From NCBI GenBank assembly GCA_964036045.1, contig OZ038399.1:20667670-20731669 (forward strand): a stretch of 64,000 bases of DNA, given 5' to 3'. The DNA is from Eutreptiella sp. 'Long Island Sound 2002'. Its lineage: Eukaryota; Euglenozoa; Euglenophyceae; Eutreptiales; Eutreptiaceae. The translations under genes and the position numbers were made by a program. Under the pieces are notes generated by a model. It worked only from the letters and a program-made list of their open reading frames with translations, ran no database searches and was not told where the DNA came from. Shown piece after piece: positions 9,475-22,370 of the stretch. How positions within the stretch are numbered: position 1 is the first letter of the stretch; the number at the start of each line of letters is the position of its first letter.

Positions 9475-12400
9475 GTGCAAGGGAGCCTAAAGCCCAAATT
9501 TGCGCACACGGGCAAATTCGGGCAAATTCTCTGCTACACGTGCGATGTGGTTCGTATGGTACACGAACAACATGCTGCAGCTTGTTCTGGGCAGAGGGTT
9601 AAGTGGTCGAGATATGGGCAATACCAATTTGAAATGGTCATTGTGCGGGCACGCACTGTTCAGTTCAACCTGAAAATAGCGTCCTTCACGTGCAAGGGAG
9701 CCTAAACCTCACATTTGCACACACGGGCAAATTCGGGCAAATTCTCTGCTACACGTGCGACGTGGTTCGTATGGTACACGAATAGCATGATGCAGCTTGT
9801 TCTGGCCTGAGGGTTGAGTGGTCGAGATATGGGCAGTACCAATTTGAAATGGGCATTGTGCGGGCGCATACTGTTCAGTTCGACCTGAAAATAGCGTCAT
9901 TCGCGTGCAAGGGAGCCTAAGCCGCACATTTCCACACACGGGCGAATTGGGACAAATTCTCTGCTACACGTGCGACGTGGTTCGTATGATACACGAATAG
10001 CATGATGCAGCTTGTTGTGGCCAGAGGGTTGAGTGGTCGCGATATGGGCAACACCAATTTGAAATGGGCATTGTGCGGGCACGTACTGTTCAGTTCAACC
10101 TGAAAATAGCGTCACTCGTGTGCAAGGGAGCCTGAACCTCACATTTGCACACACGGGCAAATTCGGGCAAATTCTCTGCTACACGTGCGGGGTGGTTCGT
10201 ATGGTACACGAATAGCATGATGCAGCTTGTTGTGGCCAGAGGGTTGAGTGGTTGGGATATGGGCAATACCAAATTGAAACGGCCATTGCGCGGGCACGTA
10301 CTGTTCAGTTCGACCTGAAGATAGGGTCATTCGCGTGCAAGGGAGCCTGAACCTCACATTTGCGCACACGGGCAAATTCGGGCAAATTCTCTGCTACACG
10401 TGCGGGGTGGTTCGTATGGTACACGAACATCATGATGCACCTTGTTTTGACCAGGGGGTTGAGTGGTCGAGATATGGGCAATACCAATTTGGAATGGGCA
10501 TTGTGCGGGCACGTACTGTGAAGTTCAACCTGAACGTAGCGTCGTTCACCTGCAAGGGAGCCTAAACCTCACATTTGCACACACGGGCAAATTCGGGCAA
10601 ATTCTCTGCTACACGTGCGACGTGGTTCCTATGGTACACGAACATCATGATGCAGCTTTGTCTGGCCTGAGGGTTGAGTGGTCGAGATATGGGCAGTACC
10701 AATTTGAAATGGGCATTGTGCGGGCGCATACTGTTCAGTTCGACCTGAAAATAGCGTCCTTCGCGTGCCGGGGAGCCTAAGCCGCACATTTCCACACACG
10801 GGCGAATTGGGAGAAATTCTCTGCTACAGGTGCGACGTGGTTCGTATGGTACACTAACAGCATGATGCCGCTTGTTCTGGCCAGAGGGTTGAGTGGTCGA
10901 GATATGGGCAATACCCATTTGAAATGGGCATTGTGCGGGCACGTACTGGTCAGTTCAACCTGGAAATAGCGTCATTCGCGTGCAACAGAGCCTGAACCTC
11001 ACATTTGCACACACGTGCAAATTCGGGCAAATTCTCTGCTACACGTGCGACGTGGTTCGTATGGTACGCGAACAGCATGATGCACCTTGTTCTGGCCGGA
11101 GGGTTGAGTGGTTGTGATATGGGCAATACCAATTTGAAATGGGCATTGTGCGGGCACGTACTGTGAAGTTCAACCTGAAAATAGCGTCCTTCGCGTGCAA
11201 GGGAGCCTAAACCTCACATTTGCACACACGGGCAAATTCGGGCAAATTCTCTGCTACACGTGCGACGTGGTTCGTATGGTACACGAACAGCATGATGCAG
11301 CTTGTTCTGGCCGGAGGGTTGAGTGGTTGTGATATGGGCAATACCAATTTGAAATGGGCATTGTGCGGGCACGTACTGTGAAGTTCAACCTGAAAATAGC
11401 GTCATTCGCGTGCAAGGGAGCCTAAAGCCCAGATTTGCGCACACGGGCAAATTCGGGCAAATTCTCTGCTACACGTGCGATGTGGTTCGTATGGTACACG
11501 AACAACATGCTGCAGCTTGTTCTGGGCAGAGGGTTAAGTGGTCGAGATATGGGCAATACCAATTTGAAATGGTCATTGTGCGGGCACGCACTGTTCAGTT
11601 CAACCTGAAAATAGCGTCCTTCACGTGCAAGGGAGCCTAAACCTCACATTTGCACACACGGGCAAATTCGGGCAAATTCTCTGCTACACGTGCGACGTGG
11701 TTCGTATGGTACACGAATAGCATGATGCAGCTTGTTCTGGCCTGAGGGTTGAGTGGTCGAGATATGGGCAGTACCAATTTGAAATGGGCATTGTGCGGGC
11801 GCATACTGTTCAGTTCGACCTGAAAATAGCGTCATTCGCGTGCAAGGGAGCCTAAGCCGCACATTTCCACACACGGGCGAATTGGGACAAATTCTCTGCT
11901 ACACGTGCGACGTGGTTCGTATGATACACGAATAGCATGATGCAGCTTGTTGTGGCCAGAGGGTTGAGTGGTCGCGATATGGGCAACACCAATTTGAAAT
12001 GGGCATTGTGCGGGCACGTACTGTTCAGTTCAACCTGAAAATAGCGTCACTCGTGTGCAAGGGAGCCTGAACCTCACATTTGCACACACGGGCAAATTCG
12101 GGCAAATTCTCTGCTACACGTGCGGGGTGGTTCGTATGGTACACGAATAGCATGATGCAGCTTGTTGTGGCCAGAGGGTTGAGTGGTTGGGATATGGGCA
12201 ATACCAAATTGAAACGGCCATTGCGCGGGCACGTACTGTTCAGTTCGACCTGAAAATAGGGTCATTCGCGTGCAAGGGAGCCTGAACCTCACATTTGCGC
12301 ACACGGGCAAATTCGGGCAAATTCTCTGCTACACGTGCGGGGTGGTTCGTATGGTACACGAACATCATGATGCACCTTGTTTTGACCAGGGGGTTGAGTG

Positions 12401-13344
12401 GTCGAGATATGGGCAATACCAATTTGGAATGGGCATTGTGCGGGCACGTACTGTGAAGTTCAACCTGAACGTAGCGTCGTTCACCTGCAAGGGAGCCTAA
12501 ACCTCACATTTGCACACACGGGCAAATTCGGGCAAATTCTCTGCTACACGTGCGACGTGGTTCCTATGGTACACGAACATCATGATGCAGCTTTGTCTGG
12601 CCTGAGGGTTGAGTGGTCGATATATGGGCAGTACCAATTTGAAATGGGCATTGTGCGGGCGCATACTGTTCAGTTCGACCTGAAAATAGCGTCCTTCGCG
12701 TGCCGGGGAGCCTAAGCCGCACATTTCCACACACGGGCGAATTGGGAGAAATTCTCTGCTACAGGTGCGACGTGGTTCGTATGGTACACTAACAGCATGA
12801 TGCCGCTTGTTCTGGCCAGAGGGTTGAGTGGTCGAGATATGGGCAATACCCATTTGAAATGGGCATTGTGCGGGCACGTACTGGTCAGTTCAACCTGGAA
12901 ATAGCGTCATTCGCGTGCAACAGAGCCTGAACCTCACATTTGCACACACGGGCAAATTCGGGCAAATTCTCTGCTACACGTGCGACGTGGTTCGTATGGT
13001 ACGCGAACAGCATGATGCACCTTGTTCTGGCCGGAGGGTTGAGTGGTTGTGATATGGGCAATACCAATTTGAAATGGGCATTGTGCGGGCACGTACTGTG
13101 AAGTTCAACCTGAAAATAGCGTCCTTCGCGTGCAAGGGAGCCTAAACCTCACATTTGCACACACGGGCAAATTCGGGCAAATTCTCTGCTACACGTGCGA
13201 CGTGGTTCGTATGGTACACGAACAGCATGATGCAGCTTGTTCTGGCCGGAGGGTTGAGTGGTTGTGATATGGGCAATACCAATTTGAAATGGGCATTGTG
13301 CGGGCACGTACTGTGAAGTTCAACCTGAAAATAGCGTCATTCGC
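9475..13344 (+). repeat. Higher-order repeat: 9-monomer block (1935 bp) in two copies
   Basis: Bases 9475-11409 and 11410-13344 match monomer for monomer at an offset of exactly 1935 bp (9 x 215), including unusual variants such as TTCGACCTGAAAATA and the degenerate start AAGCCGCACATTTCC. Only scattered single-base differences were noticed: an A/G difference near 10319 versus 12254, G/T near 10686 versus 12621, and T/G near 11016 versus 12951. This shows a recent block duplication within the array. Confidence 0.93.
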
Positions 13345-13559
13345 GTGCAAGGGAGCCTAAAGCCCAGATTTGCGCACACGGGCAAATTCGGGCAAATTCT
13401 CTGCTACACGTGCGACGTGGTTCGTATGGTACACGAACAGCATGATGCAGCTTGTTCTGGCCAGAGGGTTGAGTGGTCGCGATATGGGCAACACCAATTT
13501 GAAATGGGCATTGTGCGGGCACGTACTGTCCAGTTCAACCTGAAAATAGCGTCACTCGT

Positions 13560-16135
13560 GTGCAAGGGAGCCTGAACCTCACATTTGCACACACGGGCAA
13601 ATTCGGGCAAATTCTCTGCTACATGTGCGAGGTGGTTCGTATGGTACACGAACATCATGATGCACCTTGTTTTGACCAGGGGGTTGAGTGGTCGAGATAT
13701 GGGCAATACCAATTTGGAATGGTCATTGTGCGGGCACGCACTGTTCAGTTCAACCTGAAAATAGCGTCCTTCACGTGCAAGGGAGCCTAAACCTCACATT
13801 TGCACACAAGGGCAAATTCGGGCAAATTCTCTGCTACATGTGCGAGGTGGCTCGTATGGTACACGAATAGCATGATGCAGCTTGTTGTGGCCAGAGGGTT
13901 GAGTGGTTGAGATATGGGCAATCCCAAATTAAAACGGCCATTGTGCGGGCACGTACTGTTCAGTTCAACCTGAAAATAGCGTCATTCGCGTGCAAGGGAG
14001 CCTAAAGCCCAGATTTGCGCACACGGGCAAATTCGGGCAAATTCTCTGCTACACGTGCGATGTGGTTCATATGGTACACGAATAGCATGATGCAGCTTGT
14101 TGTGGCCAGAGGGTTGAGTGGTCGCGATATGGGCAATACCAATTTGGAATGGTCATTGTGCGGGCACGCACTGTTCAGTTCAACCTGAAAATAGCGTCCT
14201 TCACGTGCAAGGGAGCCTGAACCTCACATTTGCGCACACGGGCAAATTCGGGCAAATTCTGCTACATGTGCGAGGTGGTTCGTATGGTACACGAACATCA
14301 TGATGCACCTTGTTTTGACCAGGGGGTTGAGTGGTCGAGATATGGGCAATACCAATTTGGAATGGTCATTGTGCGGGCACGCACTGTTCACTTCAACCTG
14401 AAAATAGCGTCCTTCACGTGCAAGGGAGCCTAAACCTCACATTTGCACACACGGGCAAATTCGGGCAAATTCTCTGCTACAGGTGCGACGTGGTTCGTAT
14501 GGTACACGAATAGCATGATGCAGCTTGTTGTGGCCAGAGGGTTGAGTGGTCGAGATATGGGCAATACCAATTTGGAATGGTCATTGTGCGGGCACGCACT
14601 GTTCAGTTCAACCTGAAAATAGCGTCCTTCACGTGCAAGGGAGCCTAAAGCCCACATTTGCGCACACGGGCAAATTCGGGCAAATTCTCTGCTACACGTG
14701 CGACGTGGTTCGTATGGTACACGAACAGCATGATGCAGCTTGTTCTGGCCAGAGGGTTGAGTGGTCGCGATATGGGCAACACCAATTTGAAATGGGCATT
14801 GTGCGGGCACGTACTGTCCAGTTCAACCTGAAAATAGCGTCACTCGTGTGCAAGGGAGCCTGAACCTCACATTTGCACACACGGGCAAATTCGGGCAAAT
14901 TCTCTGCTACATGTGCGAGGTGGTTCGTATGGTACACGAACATCATGATGCACCTTGTTTTGACCAGGGGGTTGAGTGGTCGAGATATGGGCAATACCAA
15001 TTTGGAATGGTCATTGTGCGGGCACGCACTGTTCAGTTCAACCTGAAAATAGCGTCCTTCACGTGCAAGGGAGCCTAAACCTCACATTTGCACACAAGGG
15101 CAAATTCGGGCAATATCTCTGCTACATGTGCGAGGTGGCTCGTATGGTACACGAATAGCATGATGCAGCTTGTTGTGGCCAGAGGGTTGAGTGGTTGAGA
15201 TATGGGCAATCCCAAATTAAAACGGCCATTGTGCGGGCACGTACTGTTCAGTTCAACCTGAAAATAGCGTCATTCGCGTGCAAGGGAGCCTAAAGCCCAG
15301 ATTTGCGCACACGGGCAAATTCGGGCAAATTCTCTGCTACACGTGCGATGTGGTTCATATGGTACACGAATAGCATGATGCAGCTTGTTGTGGCCAGAGG
15401 GTTGAGTGGTCGCGATATGGGCAATACCAATTTGGAATGGTCATTGTGCGGGCACGCACTGTTCAGTTCAACCTGAAAATAGCGTCCTTCACGTGCAAGG
15501 GAGCCTGAACCTCACATTTGCGCACACGGGCAAATTCGGGCAAATTCTGCTACATGTGCGAGGTGGTTCGTATGGTACACGAACATCATGATGCACCTTC
15601 TTTTGACCAGGGGGTTGAGTGGTCGAGATATGGGCAATACCAATTTGGAATGGTCATTGTGCGGGCACGCACTGTTCACTTCAACCTGAAAATAGCGTCC
15701 TTCACGTGCAAGGGAGCCTAAACCTCACATTTGCACACACGGGCAAATTCGGGCAAATTCTCTGCTACAGGTGCGACGTGGTTCGTATGGTACACGAATA
15801 GCATGATGCAGCTTGTTGTGGCCAGAGGGTTGAGTGGTCGAGATATGGGCAATACCAATTTGGAATGGTCATTGTGCGGGCACGCACTGTTCAGTTCAAC
15901 CTGAAAATAGCGTCCTTCACGTGCAAGGGAGCCTAAAGCCCACATTTGCGCACACGGGCAAATTCGGGCAGATTCTCTGCTACACGTGCGACGTGGTTCG
16001 TATGGTACACAAACAGCATGATGCAGGTTGTTCTGGCCAGAGGGTTGAGTGGTCGCGATATGGGCAATACCAATTTGGAATGGTCATTGTGCGGGCACGC
16101 ACTGTTCAGTTCAACCTGAAAATAGCGTCCTTCAC
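13560..16135 (+). repeat. Higher-order repeat: 6-monomer block (1288 bp) in two copies
   Basis: Bases 13560-14847 and 14848-16135 align at an offset of 1288 bp (6 x 215 minus 2). Both copies carry the same 2-bp deletion, in which CTCTGCTAC becomes CTGCTAC (near 14260 and 15545), so the deletion preceded the duplication. Two private changes were seen in the second copy, near 15114 and 15600. The second copy begins to diverge near its end, around 16010. Confidence 0.9.
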
Positions 16136-18930
16136 GTGCAAGGGAGCCTAAACCTCACATATGCACACACGGGCAAATTCGGGCAGATTCTCTGCTACAC
16201 GTGCGACGTGGTTCGTATGGTACACGAACAGCATGATGCAGGTTGTTCTGGCCAGAGGGTTGAGTGGTCGCGATATGGGCAATACCAATTTGGAATGGTC
16301 ATTGTGCGGGCACGCACTGTTCAGTTCAACCTGAAAATAGCGTCCTTCACGTGCAAGGGAGCCTAAACCTCACATATGCACACACGGGCAAATTCGGGCA
16401 GATTCTCTGCTACACGTGCGACGTGGTTCGTATGGTACACGAACAGCATGATGCAGCTTGTTCTGGCCGGAGGATTGAGTGGTTGTGATATGGGCAATAC
16501 CAATTTGAAATGGTCATTGTGCGGGCACGCACTGTTCAGTTCAACCTGAAAATAGCGTCCTTCGCGTGCAAGGGAGCCTAAACCTCACATTTGCACACAC
16601 GGGCAAATTCGGGCAAATTCTCTGCTACACGTGCGACGTGGTTCGTATGGTACACGAACAGCATGATGCACCTTGTTCTGGCCGGAGGGTTGAGTGGTCG
16701 AGATATGGGCAATACCAATTTGGAATGGTCATTGTGCGGGCACGCACTGTTCAGTTCAACCTGAAAATAGCGTCCTTCGCGTGCAAGGGAGCCTAAACCT
16801 CACATTTGCACACACGGGCAAATTCGGGCAAATTCTCCGCTACACGTGGGACGTGGTTCGTATGGTACACGAACAGCATGATGCACCTTGTTCTGGCCGG
16901 AGGGTTGAGTGGTCGAGATATGGGCAATACCAATTTGAAATGGTCATTGTGCGGGCACGCACTGTTCAGTTCAACCTGAAAATAGTGTCCTTCACGTGCA
17001 AGGGAGCCTAAACCTCACATTTGCACACACGGGCAAATTCGGGCAAATTCTCTGCTACACGTGCGACGTGGTTCATATGGTACACGAATAGCATGATGCA
17101 GCTTGTTGTGGCCAGAGGGTTGAGTGGTCGAGATATGGGCAATACCAATTTGGAATGGTCATTGTGCGGGCACGCACTGTTCAGTTCAACCTGAAAATAG
17201 CGTCCTTCACGTGCAAGGGAGCCTAAAGCCCACATTTGCGCACACAGGCAAATTCGGGCAAATTCTCTGCTACACGTGCGACGTGGTTCGTATGGTACAC
17301 TAACAGCATGATGCAGGTTGTTCTCGCCAGAGGGTTGAGTGGTCGCGATATGGGCAATACCAATTTGGAATGGTCATTGTGCGGGCACGCACTGTTCAGT
17401 TCAACCTGAAAATAGCGTCCTTCACGTGCAAGGGAGCCTAAACCTCACATATGCACACACGGGCTAATGCGGGCAGATTCTCTGCTACACGTGCGACGTG
17501 CTTCGTATGGTACACGAACAGCATGATGCAGCTTGTTCTGGCCGGAGGGTTGAGTGGTTGTGATATGGGCAATACCAATTTGAAATGGTCATTGTGCGGG
17601 CACGCACTGTTCAGTTCAACCTGAAAATAGCGTCCTTCGCGTGCAAGGGAGCCTAAACCTCACATTTGCACACACGGGCAAATTCGGGCAAATTCTCTGC
17701 TACAGGTGCGACGTGGTTCGTATGGTACACGAACAGCATGATGCACCTTGTTGTGGCCGGAGGGTTGAGTGGTTGTGATATGGGCAATACCAATTTGAAA
17801 TCGGCATTGTGCGGGCACGTACTGTTCAGTTCAACCTGAAAATAGCGTCCTTCACGTGCAAGGGAGCCTAAACCTCACATTTGCACACACGGGCAAATTC
17901 GGGCAAATTCTCTGCTACATGTGCGAGGTGGTTCGTATGGTACATGAACATCATCATGCACCTTGTTTTGACCAGGGGGTTGAGTGGTCGAGATATGGGC
18001 AACACCAATTTGAAATGGGCATTGTGCGGGCACGTACTGTTCAGTTCAACCTGAAAATAGCGTCACTTGTGTGCAAGGGAGCCTGAACCTCACATTTGCA
18101 CACACGGGCAAATTCGGGCAAATTCTCTGCTACATGTGCGAGGTGGTTCGTATGGTACACGAACATCATGATGCACCTTGTTTTGACCAGGGGGTTGAGT
18201 GGTCGAGATATGGGCAATACCAATTTGGAATGGTCATTGTGCGGGCACGCACTGTTCAGTTCAACCTGAAAATAGCGTCCTTCACGTGCAAGGGAGCCTA
18301 AACCTCACATTTGCACACACGGGCAAATTCGGGCAAATTCTCTGGTACACGTGCGGGGTGGTTCGTATGGTACACGAACAGCATGATGCAGCTTGTTCTG
18401 GCCGGAGGGTTGAGTGGTTGTGATATGGGCAATACCAATTTGAAATGGGCATTGTGCGGGCACCCACTGTTCAGTTCAACCTGAAAATAGCGTTATTCAC
18501 GTGCAAGGGAGCCTGAACCTCACATTTGCACACACGGGCAAATTCGGGCAAATTCTCTGCTACATGTGCGAGGTGGTTCGTATGGTACACGAACATCATG
18601 ATGCACCTTGTTTTGACCAGGGGGTTGAGTGGTCGAGATATGGGCAATACCAATTTGAAATCGGCATTGTGCGGGCACGTACTGTTCGGTTCAACCTGGA
18701 AATAAGGTTATTCGCGTGCAAGGGAGCCTGAACCTCACATTTGCGCACACGGGCAAATTCGGGCAAATTCTCTGCTACACGTGCGGGGTGGTTCGTATGG
18801 TACACGAACATCGTGATGCACCTTGTTTTGGCCAGAGGGTTGGGTGGTCGAGATATGGGCAATACCAATTTGAAATGGTCATTGTGCGGGCACGCACTGT
18901 TCAGTTCCACCTGAAAATAGCGTCCTTCAC

Positions 18931-21900
18931 GTGCAAGGGAGCCCAAACCTCACATTTGCACACACGGGCAAATTCGGGCAAATTCTCTGCTACACGTGCG
19001 ACCTGGTTCATATGGTACACGAACAGCATGATGCAGCTTGTTCTGGCCCGAGGGTTGAGTGGTCGAGATATGGGCAATACCAATTTGAAATCGGCATTGT
19101 GCGGGCACGTACTGTTCGGTTCAACCTGGAAATAAGGTTATTCGCGTGCAAGGGAGCCTGAAGTTCACATTTGCGCACACGGGCAAATTCGGGCAAATTC
19201 TCTGCTACACGTGCGGGGTGGTTCGTATGGTACACGAACATCATGATGCACCTTGTTTTGGCCGGAGGGTTGAGTGGTTGTGATATGGGCAATACCAATT
19301 TGAAATGGGCATTGTGCGGGCACGTACTGTTCAGTTCAACCTGAAAATAGCGTCATTCGCGTGCAAGGGAGCCTAAAGCCCAGATTTGCGCACACGGGCA
19401 AATTTGGGCTAATTCTCTGCTACACGTGCGATGTGGTTCGTATGGTACACGAACAACATGCTGCAGCTTGTTCTGGCCAGAGGGTTAAGTGGTCGAGATA
19501 TGGGCAATACCAATTTAAAATCGGCATTGTGCGGGCACGTACTGTTCGGTTCAACCTGGAAATAAGGTTATTCGCGTGCAAGGGAGCCTGAAGTTCACAT
19601 TTGCGCACACGGGCAAATTCGGGCAAATTCTCTGCTACATGTGCGAGGTGGTTCGTATGGTACACGAACATCATGATGCACCTTGTTTTGACCAGGGGGT
19701 TGAGTGGTCGAGATATGGGCAATACCAATTTGGAATGGTCATTGTGCGGGCACGCACTGTTCAGTTCAACCTGAAAATAGCGTCCTTCACGTGCAAGGGA
19801 GCCTAAACCTCACATTTGCACACACGGGCAAATTCGGGCAAATTCTCTGCTATACGTGCGACGTGGTTCGTATGGCACACGAACAGCATGATGCAGCTTG
19901 TTCTGGCCGGAGGGTTGAGTGGTTGTGATATGGGCAATACCAATTTGAAATGGGCATTGTGCGGGCACGTACTGTGAAGTTCAACCTGAAAATGAGGTTA
20001 TTCGCGTGCAAGGGAGCCTGCACCTCACATTTGCGCACACGGGCAAATTCGGGCAAATTCTCTGCTACACGTGCGGGGTGGCTCGTATGGTACACGAACA
20101 TCATGATGCACCTTGTTTTGGCCAGAGGGTTGAGTGGTCGAGATATGGGCAATACCAATTTGAAATGGTCATTGTGCGGGCACGCACTGTTCAGTTCAAC
20201 CTGAAAATAGCGTCCTTCGCGTGCCGGGGAGCCTAAGCCGCACATTTCCACACACGGGCGAATTCGGGCAAATTCTCTGCTACACGTGCGACGTGGTTCA
20301 TATGGTACACGAACATCATGATGCACCTTGTTTTGACCAGGGGGTTGAGTGGTCGAGATATGGGCAATACCAATTTGGAATGGTCATTGTGCGGGCACGC
20401 ACTGTTCAATTCAACCTGAAAATAGCGTCCTTCACGTGCAAGGGAGCCTAAAGCCCACATTTGCGCACACGGGCAAATTCGGGCAAATTCTCTGCTACAC
20501 GTGCGATGTGGTTCGTATGGTACACGAACAACATGCTGCAGCTTGTTCTGGCCAGAGGGATAAGTGGTCGAGATATGGGCAATACCAATTTGAAATCGGC
20601 ATTGTGCGGGCACGTACTGTTCGGTTCAACCTGGAAATAAGGTTATTCGCGTGCAAGGGAGCCTGAACCTCACATTTGCACACACGGGCAAATTCGGGCA
20701 AATTCTCTGCTACACGTGCGACCTGGTTCATATGGTACACGAACAGCATGATGCAGCTTGTTCTGGCCCGAGGGTTGAGTGGTCGAGATATGGGCAATAC
20801 CAATTTGAAATCGGCATTGTGCGGGCACGTACTGTTCGGTTCAACCTGGAAATAAGGTTATTCGCGTGCAAGGCAGCCTGAACCTCACATTTGCGCACAC
20901 GGGCAAATTCGGGCAAATTCTCTGCTACACGTGCGGGGTGGTTCGTATGGTACACGAACATCATGATGCACCTTGTTTTGGCCGGAGGGTTGAGTGGTTG
21001 TGATATGGGCAATGCCAATTTGAAATGGGCATTGTGCGGGCACGTACTGTTCAGTTCAACCTGAAAATAGCGTCATTCGCGTGCAAGGGAGCCTAAAGCC
21101 CAGATATGCGCACACGGGCAAATTCGGGCTAATTCTCTGCTACTAGTGCGATGTGGTTCGTATGGTACACGAACAACATGCTGCAGCTTGTTCTGGCCAG
21201 AGGGTTAAGTGGTCGAGATATGGGCAATACCAATTTGAAATCGGCATTGTGCGGGCACGTACTGTTCGGTTCAACCTGGAAATAAGGTTATTCGCGTGCA
21301 AGGGAGCCTGAACCTCACATTTGCGCACACGGGCAAATTCGGGCAAATTCTGTGCTACATGTGCGAGGTGGTTCGTATGGTACACGAACATCATGATGCA
21401 CCTTGTTTTGACCAGGGGGTTGAGTGGTCGAGATATGGGCAATACCAATTTGGAATGGTCATTGTGCGGGCACGCACTGTTCAGTTCAACCTGAAAATAG
21501 CGTCCTTCACGTGCAAGGGAGCCTAAACCTCACATTTGCACACACGGGCAAATTCGGGCAAATTCTCTGCTATACGTGCGACGTGGTTCGTATGGTACAC
21601 GAACAGCATGATGCAGCTTGTTCTGGCCGGAGGGTTGAGTGGTTGTGATATGGGCAATACCAATTTGAAATGGGCATTGTGCGGGCACGTACTGTGAAGT
21701 TCAACCTGAAAATGAGGTTATTCGCGTGCAAGGGAGCCTGAACCTCACATTTGCGCACACGGGCAAATTCGGGGAAATTCTCTGCTACACGTGCGGGGTG
21801 GTTCGTATGGTACACGAACATCATGATGCACCTTGTTTTGGCCAGAGGGTTGAGTGGTCGAGATATGGGCAATACCAATTTGAAATGGTCATTGTGCGGG

Positions 21901-22370
21901 CACGCACTGTTCAGTTCAACCTGAAAATAGCGTCCTTCGCGTGCCGGGGAGCCTAAGCCGCACATTTCCACACACGGGCGAATTCGGGCAAATTCTCTGC
22001 TACATGTGCGAGGTGGTTCGTATGGTACACGAACTTCATGATGCACCTTGTTTTGACCAGGGGGTTGAGTGGTCGAGATATGGGCAATACCAATTTGGAA
22101 TGGTCATTGTGCGGGCACGCACTGTTCAATTCAACCTGGAAATAGCGTCCTTCGCGTGCAAGGGAGCCTAAACCTCACATTTGCACACACGGGCAAATTC
22201 GGGCAAATTCTCTGCTACACGTGCGATGTGGTTCGTATGGTACACGAACAACATGCTGCAGCTTGTTCTGGCCAGAGGGTTAAGTGGTCGAGATATGGGC
22301 AATACCAATTTGAAATCGGCATTGTGCGGGCACGTACTGTTCGGTTCAACCTGGAAATAAGGTTATTCGC
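18931..22370 (+). repeat. Higher-order repeat: 8-monomer block (1720 bp) in two copies
   Basis: Monomers at 18931, 19361, 19576, 20006 and 20221 match those at 20651, 21081, 21296, 21726 and 21941, always 1720 bp apart. Shared rare variants include GGGCTAATTC (near 19405 and 21125) and the GTGCCGGGGAGCC junction (near 20221 and 21941). Part of the block recurs from 22371 and again from about 24736, so the duplication has spread further in pieces. Confidence 0.88.
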
